DNA of 64,000 nt, from NCBI RefSeq assembly GCF_947242115.1, contig NC_074716.1, positions 1,876,001 through 1,940,000 on the forward strand, read 5' to 3'. The number at the start of each line of letters is the position of its first letter. The first letter of the stretch is position 1. Below, one piece after another: positions 57,671-64,000 of this stretch. Both the position numbers and the translations under genes were made by a program. The notes below the pieces were generated by a model, which saw nothing but the letters and a program-made list of their open reading frames with translations, had not been told where the DNA came from and did no database searches. This stretch comes from Biomphalaria glabrata. Taxonomy: Eukaryota; Mollusca; Gastropoda; Planorbidae.

Positions 57671-59201
57671 CTAGTGCCCTGTAGCTGTATTCTCCTTAAC
57701 AACAATTTTATCATCAACTTTGACTCTCCTGTGCAACATTGTATCATACGGTTGCATGACAACCCCTTTATAAAACCACTCTTGACGCTCGGGTGGAATT
57801 TTCAACTGGAAACAAAAACAAAGGGAAAAAAGTTAATTGTTTTATAAAATTCTTTGTTACAAATGACAGCTACCTGCGTTATGAAATGGACAAGACAAAA
57901 AGGTAAGCCTTATTGAGGGACTAAGTGGCATAAGCCAGTCGGCTGCCTATCAAGAGGGACTTGAGTTCAAATCCCAACTCGAGATGAGTTGTGTTTGAGG
58001 AAGCAGCACGGAGACCTCCTTCCAGATACCCCCTTCTCCCAAAGGTCCACAAAAAAAGGGATTGGATTTGATCGCAACGAGCAAGCATAAAAGTTGCAAT
58101 TTAAAAAAAATATATTATTACTATAATAGTTATGAATGAACTAGCAGCACAGGCAGGTGTCACTGAGTGTACTTCTGGAATGAAAATGATCAGCAAGTGA
58201 ATCATTAGAGATATGACCAAAAACATGCTCAAAGCGACTGGTGACAGGCTCGTAGTGCTTCTGTGACCTTCCAGAAGCTTTCCAGATCCTTATATAAGCC
58301 AGATAGAGAAAGTACTATATGTCAGTTCAGTAAGGCTCAGTACAGTATTAAAAAAACCACAATTATACAGTGTAACTTGTAAACAATATGAAATTGTTAT
58401 TATGTATAGTAAATAAAATTACATGTAAGTCAACAATATAACTTTCATATAGTATATAGTAACAAGGAAACTCATTTTTAACATTTCAGCAAATCTGAAA
58501 TCTTGTCGCTGCCATGAACCTCCAATCAATGCACCTTCTTTTAACTAATTTTACTAATTAGTGAACTATATGAATTTTATCTTGACTAAAAAAGTCTCAA
58601 TATTGTGATATTAATGTACTTTTTTTAATCAACAAGAAACAAAAATTACTGTTTTGTGGATGGAGGGCTAGTTTGTCAGCTGATGAAGAATTTTCCCATT
58701 CAGACCTGGCAATCTACGGGGCAGGTGAAATAAAGGTCATCTGTTTCTGTAGTCCACAGTTAATGAGGGCGCTATGTGGCCAGCACAACAACCAACGGAC
58801 TTAACTTTTCCCCAACTAATGTCAGGTACTCATTAGAACTGGGAGAACTAGAAAATCCAGAAATTCAAAATGCCAGTCTTCACCGGGATTTCAACCCATG
58901 ACCCTTCCTGCTGCCTTCCCTCGGGTTGTAAATTAGCTTACACTCTGACGGGAAATCCGAAACATGTAAAACAAACATTTCCGCTGTTACATTTACTAAA
59001 AAAAAATCCCTTATACTAAAACAAAATAAGTAACTTTACCCGTTTTTCCATGTCTTGTTTTAAAATAGAAACTTTGGTGGTTAAAGGAAACTCCACTCTA
59101 ACTATTGAATAGGTGCCATGCTGGGGATGTTGGAGTATTAATTCTACTGGCACATAGCCCGGAACCTCTTGATGGTTTGATGCACTGTCATAGTCATCCA
59201 T
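57671..59201 (-). CDS. Small ubiquitin-fold protein, 2 coding exons, 98 aa
   Basis: Exons 59201-59040 and 57805-57671 (stop TAG) join in phase 0 at GT/AG sites. The sequence has a ubiquitin-like beta-grasp layout: GYVPVELILQH (beta1), TYSIVRVEFPL (beta2), TTKVSILKQDMEKRLKIPPE (helix, compare the ubiquitin VSDLKQKI..IPPEQQ stretch), RQEWFYKGVVMQPYDTMLHR (compare QRLIYAGKQLEDGRTL), and VKVDDKIVVKE (last strand). There is no C-terminal Gly-Gly; it ends ENTATGH, so conjugation is unlikely and a binding role is inferred. I do not recognise the family. An acceptor lies just 5' of the ATG (about 59213), so a non-coding first exon, or a longer upstream coding part beyond what I can see, is possible. 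A possible ATTAAA signal lies at 57331-57326. Confidence 0.68.
57915..58100 (+). mobile_element. tRNA-derived SINE (family A body, different head)
   Basis: A plus-strand head with 'ctaagtggcataagccagtc' and a B-box-like 'cttgagttcaaatcccaa' precedes a body matching family A: 'gcagcacggagacc', 'cagatacccc', 'ggtccacaaa', 'gggattgga', then an A/T tail. The head differs from the copies at 9930 and 13787. In the intron of the ubiquitin-like gene. Confidence 0.75.
58708..58915 (-). mobile_element. tRNA-derived SINE (family B), partial
   Basis: On the minus strand GGGTTGAAATCCCGGTGAAG (decayed B box) leads into the family B body: TGACATTAGTTGGGG, TGTGCTGGCCACATAG, and the ACAGATGACCTTT end. The extreme head is missing. 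An inverted scrap of the family C tail follows at 58955-58980. In the intron of the ubiquitin-like gene. Confidence 0.8.
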
Positions 59202-59351
59202 AGCGTCTTTCTCTAGAGTAAATATAAAATAAATAAAAATATTTAATAGCATCAAGGCACTTTTTCGTCTAAGTAAATCATCAAAGTTATGAACAAGAAA
59301 TAACAATTGATCACAGATAATAAAATAATAATTAAAATGATAACTTTGATA

Positions 59352-59480
59352 TATACAGTCTATATTAACAACTATACAGTCTATATTAACAACTATACAG
59401 TCTATATTAACAACTATACAGTCTATATTAACAACTATACAGTCTATATTAACAACTATACAGTCTATATTAACAACTAA
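59352..59480. repeat. 21-bp tandem repeat x 6
   Basis: Perfect or near-perfect units of 'tatacagtctatattaacaa' plus c. Confidence 0.93.
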
Positions 59481-59514
59481 GTTAATCTAGAGTTACAGCA
59501 AAAGCCAAAATCTA

Positions 59515-60050
59515 ATAAAATACTCAGAAAGACACAAAGATAAAGGCACATTCCTCATTCCATATGCTAGAAAGGACAAATTTGTACTAATGCTCCTTCT
59601 TCCCTAGTTCTAGTGCTATTAGAGCATGCAATGGGTTGCCTGGGCCAGCCAGGAAAAACAGTGACTAGGCAGAATTTAAGTCATTGGTTAACAAGCATGA
59701 CTAGATGCATAATACAGGACATAATCATCTTTTTTTTTTAAGCAGCGTCTGTATTATATAAGATATAAGGTACAACACAACACTTCTAGTAACCCAAACT
59801 CTTTGGTTAACATGCATGATTAGATGCATGACACATAGGACATAATCATATTTTTTTTTTGTAAGTAATGTCTGTATTATACAAGATATAAGGTACAACA
59901 CAACACTTCTAGTAACCCAAACTCTTTGGTTAACATGCATGACTAGATGCATGACACATAGGACATAATCATCTTTTTTTTTTGTAAGTAATGTCTGTAT
60001 TATATATAAGATATAAGGTACAACACTTCTAGTAACCCAAACTCTTTTTA
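59515..60050 (+). mobile_element. LINE 3' end, copy 2, with its tail tandemly triplicated
   Basis: 59515-59683 is the same RT-tail region as at 33640-34010, here on the plus strand. Its 3' tail (about 59684-59804, with 'ggacataatcatc' and 'gtctgtattatataagat') is then repeated twice more as ~120-bp units ending near 60045. Each unit ends 'acttctagtaacccaaactc'. Confidence 0.82.
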
Positions 60051-61490
60051 CATCCTTTCAAGTACAGGCAAATACTTCAGTCACAGCTGTTTAGTATGTA
60101 GATTGGGAACCACTGATGTAGCTTGATGAAAAAAAATCTAATTTAAAAAGTATTTAAAAATATGTTTTTCTTATTTTATTAACATTCTTGTGTATTCTTT
60201 TAAAGACCTCTTTTTATATGTTGGTAAATTACTAAATTTATTTAGTTCATTCCCCACCTCCCTTTTCATCCATTTCAGGACATCGCAATAAAAGGAAACT
60301 TTAAGAAGAAATATTTCTTCACCATAGGCCTATAGAATAGAGTATTATAGAGCTAGACGGATTGGGGGGAATCATCTGATAATCATGCTATCAACCCCCC
60401 GGTCAAATGTCTTTAAAAGAATTAGAAATCCATCTTCCGATACTAATCATACAAAAATAGATTATAGATATAGATTATCATGATTGGACTACTATAATCA
60501 GACATTATTATTTTTTTAAAAAAGGCAGTTGCTGTAATTGTTATATGTATCTTATCTATTAGTAATATTAGTATTATCTATCTATCAGTTATTCAGTATG
60601 AGTATCACAGACCAGAGCACGCAAACTTAGTCAAACTAACCGCAAAGAAATCTGGTTTCTAATACAATCTTGTTGCTTACTCAGCCACACTTGTCACTGT
60701 GTAGTGTTAACAAAACGTTTTGTCATACCAACACATTTATTAGATTATACAAAGTTGAGTCGACAATGACTGAAACAGTGAAAGCTGTTAGAATTTAGAT
60801 CTAGATCTACATCAAGATTTTTAGATCTCTAGTCTGGTCAGATCAGAAAGGAGTTTACTAATTTAAGTGTTCTCCAAAGAGAAACGAGCACCAAAAATAA
60901 AAAATGCGAAGCGTTGTTCAACGTTGTTCTGCGTGTTGCTTTATCATGTCCAAAAGTGTGAGCGCATTCAAAGATCTAGAGATCTAGTAAAAAAAATATT
61001 TTTGAAACTCGGCGGAAAATGTATCTCTAGATCTATTTAAATATTTCGTTTTTTTAGCATCCTCCAATGGATTGACCCGTCACCACACACTTTTCAGCTC
61101 TTTAATTAGTTTAATTCTGGATTTTATTTCTAAATAGATCTATAGGCCTAGCACTTTTGATTAGTTTTCATAAGACTAGCAAGGTACAGCAATAGCAATA
61201 GACACCGCAATGACCGCATACATTTTTTAGACAACCACTTTCAGAGCTAAAGGGGGAAAAGGCATTCTGGGGGTTGGGGGGGGGGGATAATCATTTATTT
61301 GACCCCTTTTGAATGCCCCTGCTTCCACACTACATTCATTATAGCTTAGGCTGTGAATTATAGAATCACCCAAAACACCATCAAACTTTAGCAGATGAGT
61401 GGACTAGGAGATGCAGGTCTTAGAAAGAAAGTGGGCTTGAAGCAAGACGTATATATCAGTCACAACTACTGAACTAGTCAGGCTTTGGAT
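60050..61490. other. Upstream flank of the ubiquitin-like gene
   Basis: No ORF of note. 60780-61160 is AGATCT/CTAG-rich and includes a CpG-bearing stretch (about 60905-60975), like the sequence around the other promoters. This may mark the transcription start of the ubiquitin-like gene. A G run lies at 61277-61287. Confidence 0.35.
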
Positions 61491-61496
61491 TGGGAC

Positions 61497-61807
61497 CAGG
61501 GGCGTAGCTAGGAATTTTACATTGTTTGGGGGGCCCAGGGGACGTGACCTCTTTGGGGGCCCCTGCATTTTGTGTAATATTTAATTAAAAAACACTCAAT
61601 GGGTTGACTGAGCTAGCCAGGAAAACCAGTGACTTGGCAGAATTTAAGTCATTGGTTAATATGCATGACTAAATGCATGACGCGTAGGACGTAATCATCT
61701 TCTTTTTTGAAGTAACGTCTGTATTATATAAGATTTGGCCCCCCCCCCTTTCAAGTGGGGGATTTTCAAATTCTCCCCATCCTCCCCACACCCTAGCTAC
61801 GCCACTG
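61497..61807. mobile_element. hAT-type MITE with 8-bp duplication, interrupted by a LINE tail
   Basis: Starts caggggcgtagctagg and ends cctagctacgccactg, terminal inverted repeats with one mismatch. Flanks are ATTGGGAC (61489-61496) and ATTGGAAC (61808-61815), an 8-bp target duplication with one change. The LINE 3' fragment at 61592-61735 sits inside, so the LINE inserted after the MITE. Confidence 0.88.
61592..61735 (+). mobile_element. LINE 3' end, copy 3, nested in a MITE
   Basis: 'aatgggttgactgagctagc', 'ttaagtcattggttaatatg' and 'gtctgtattatataagat' match the other LINE tails. Strongly 5'-truncated. Confidence 0.85.
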
Positions 61808-61875
61808 ATTGGAACCCCCAAGGGCACAAGACAAGAGGAAGACAGACAAGAACATGGCGAAGTATTGTACTAAAT

Positions 61876-62058
61876 CAGGGGTTCTCAACCTGTGGGTCGC
61901 GACCCCTTTGGGGGTCGATTGACGATTTACCAGGGGTCGCCTAAGACCATCAAAATGTGGAAAGTTATTGTCTACTCTTCTATTGCTGTAGGTGGGGGTT
62001 GCGGCAGAGTGGGGGATTGTAAAAAAGGGTCGCCGAGCTTAAAGGTTGAGAACCGCTG
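61876..62058. mobile_element. hAT-type MITE (183 bp), second copy
   Basis: Begins caggggttctcaacct and ends aaggttgagaaccgctg. Flanks TACTAAAT (61868-61875) and TACTAATT (62059-62066) are an 8-bp duplication with one change. The interior matches the 52896-53098 copy in reverse orientation. Confidence 0.92.
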
Positions 62059-62165
62059 TACTAATTGAAGCTGAGAGGACAGGAAAGAGTGGGGAAGTAA
62101 CTCTATGACTAGCAAGAGACTGGGGAGTGGCATGTTTATTTTTACTGAGGCCCTATATATTATTA

Positions 62166-62404
62166 TCTTATCTTATCTTATATAATACAGACGTTACTTC
62201 AAAAAAGAAGATGATTACGTCCTACGCGTCATGCATTTAGTCATGCATATTAACCAATGACTTAAATTCTGCCAAGTCACTGGTTTTCCTGGCTAGCTCA
62301 GGCAACCCATTCCATGCTCTAATAGCACTAGGGAAGAAGGAGTATTTGTACAAATTTGTCCTAGCATATGGGACGAGGAATGTGCCTTTATCTTTGTGTC
62401 TTTC
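62166..62404 (-). mobile_element. LINE 3' end with RT C-terminal tail, copy 4
   Basis: The minus frame reads KDKGTFLVPYARTNLYKYSF and then FPSAIRAWNGLPELARK to a stop, near-identical to 33640-34010. The 3' end carries short GATAA repeats (about 62162-62181). Severely 5'-truncated. Confidence 0.88.
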
Positions 62405-63802
62405 AGACACTATTATTGGTCCGATTAGCAACATAAGAAGGTGATGACGCTGACAATTTTGAAGTTAGTTGGCAATGTAAGTTAATAAGTGATCTGTTGC
62501 TTAGATTAACGACCAACAGTGATAAGGTCAAGCCAGGGTTCCTGATATAACATTTTAATATGGTTGCTTTATTATTGGTTTGGAAGCAGTAGACGCCTAA
62601 ATCGTCAATGATTCAAAGTTTTACACAATATCAATACCCATGAATATATTATACACATCAATGAAAAATAGTATTTAACAATAATATGGTCAGATGACCT
62701 TTTTTTTTAATAGTAAGGTGACTTCGGGTCTAAATATAAAGTATCAGAATTGACAGGATTTAGATCTACTTCATGTTGACGTCATGATTTACAATCTCTA
62801 TCAATAACGTTTTAAAGAAAACAACGTACGCTTAAACTGAGGATAAGAACATTTACCTTGTGACATTCCTTAAATCATAGCTAGATCTATATATTCTGTG
62901 AATTGCAAAGCGAAAATATAGTTTCTCCAGACGTAAAATGCCACATAACAAATAGGCCTAAATGTTTAAATGTTATGGTATTATTCAATAATTATTGTCA
63001 AGTCTAGTAAGAAAATTCGCACAATGAAAATCGGAAATTCCCCAAAGGATTTTAAAAAATAATGAAGTGAATCGGAGAATCCCGATAGTCTCACATGACT
63101 AAGCAGTCCTAGGCGTGATCTACATATTCTCCCATAACCAACACAGACATAAGCGATTAACCGTTTAGGTTGTTTGTCTGTCCTCTGCAGTAGATTTCTT
63201 TTTGTATCAAATGTGTATCCCGCCGCCAGCTGTCTCGTTCAGATGCCGCCTGCAGCTCCCTTCTATTTCAGTTTGCACCTAAGCTGTTCTTTAAAACCCG
63301 TTTATTTCCCTTTTTCTATATCAATTCTGCAAAGTTTCAACTTGATCCGTGAATGGGAAGTGGGAGAAATAAGTACTGTGTTCATACAAGCTTTGTCATT
63401 AGAAAATTTCTGCTACCAAGGAGGAGTCAATGAAACACTTAGTGCCATAATGAAAGTTGATAGGAAGATTGATGAGAGTCCAACAGATCCACACATTTGA
63501 ATAAAAAGCTTGAAATCCTCCAAAATAAACATCACTTTTATTACAAATATTTACAGAAGAGGTATACAAAATACAAATTAAAATACACAGTATCCATAGT
63601 AACATAATTCTCAACTACTAGTCCTGTCATTCATCATTCCCTCGTGTCTTCATCTCAAGTCTCCTCTTTCATCTGTCATTCCCTTCTTTAATACAAAGTA
63701 CAGGTACTCCATTTTTTTTTCTTCTAAAAATAGCATCTTAACCAAGTACATCAGTCTCCCACAAGCATATTCACGTAAACATATACATACAAACACAGTC
63801 CA
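62405..63802. other. Right flank, no gene supported
   Basis: AT-rich. The 'caaagtttcaacttgatccg' dispersed motif is at 63331-63400. On the minus strand an AATAAA lies near 63541, followed by a region free of known repeats to about 63800. This could be the 3' UTR of a gene entering from the right, but no coding exon is visible. Confidence 0.3.
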
Positions 63803-63806
63803 TTAA

Positions 63807-63893
63807 CCCTTAAAGTGCTGAGCTATTTTACAATGAGGGCATACAAAATGGAATTGCAATTCTAATGTTTGGAGACCACACGCGCCTTAAGGG
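63807..63893. mobile_element. TTAA-flanked piggyBac-like MITE (87 bp)
   Basis: Begins cccttaaagtgctgagc and ends gcgccttaaggg. TTAA lies directly outside both ends (63803-63806 and 63894-63897). CCC/GGG ends with a TTAA target duplication are the piggyBac hallmark. No coding capacity. Confidence 0.78.
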
Positions 63894-64000
63894 TTAAAAA
63901 GCAGATACATTTTATTAACTAAAAAAAAAAAACAACTCAGGCATACCAATCACTTAAAGACTTCAGTTGAACACACAGGTTAAGTAAAACCTCAACCCTC

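Overview
The window is AT-rich eukaryotic nuclear DNA. It holds small phase-consistent exons, long introns, many tRNA-derived SINEs, LINE tails, MITEs, short-period tandem arrays and AGATCT/CTAG-rich low-complexity tracts. The protein matches and the repeat style suggest a heterobranch gastropod, probably a freshwater pulmonate snail (planorbid or physid like). That assignment is inference from composition and remembered repeat families, not a search result.

Four protein-coding genes were rebuilt by hand from conserved protein blocks and GT/AG splice sites with matching phases. (1) LANCL3-like LanC protein, + strand, 4068-12265, 5 coding exons, 421 aa, zinc ligands intact. (2) Macoilin (MACO1/TMEM57), - strand, 40024 down to 17692, 12 coding exons, 685 aa, probably with a ~2.9 kb 3' UTR reaching ~14750. 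(3) CCT8 (TRiC/CCT theta subunit), + strand, 40226-53253, 16 coding exons, 544 aa. (4) A small ubiquitin-fold protein, - strand, 59201-57671, 2 coding exons, 98 aa, which I cannot name.

Layout: 1-4044 is a repeat-rich left flank with a hAT transposase relic and foldback elements. LANCL3 and MACO1 converge around 12.9-14.75 kb. MACO1 and CCT8 are head to head with only 201 bp between start codons, a probable bidirectional promoter carrying an NRF1-like motif. CCT8 and the ubiquitin-like gene converge, and a non-autonomous LTR element with near-identical 228-bp LTRs (54795-56772) sits between them. From 59.2 kb to the right edge there are LINE tails, hAT-type MITEs (one with a LINE tail nested in it), a TTAA-flanked MITE, and no gene I can support.

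The most unusual structure is in MACO1. Two tandem arrays begin on exon boundaries and carry copies of the splice signals: a 50-bp array repeats the exon 10 acceptor about ten times, and a ~57-bp array repeats the exon 6 donor. Intron 9 is about 80% tandem repeat and has arrays against both splice sites. Other arrays with periods divisible by three (48 and 30 bp) create long spurious ORFs on both strands. No prokaryotic, CRISPR or operon-like system is present.
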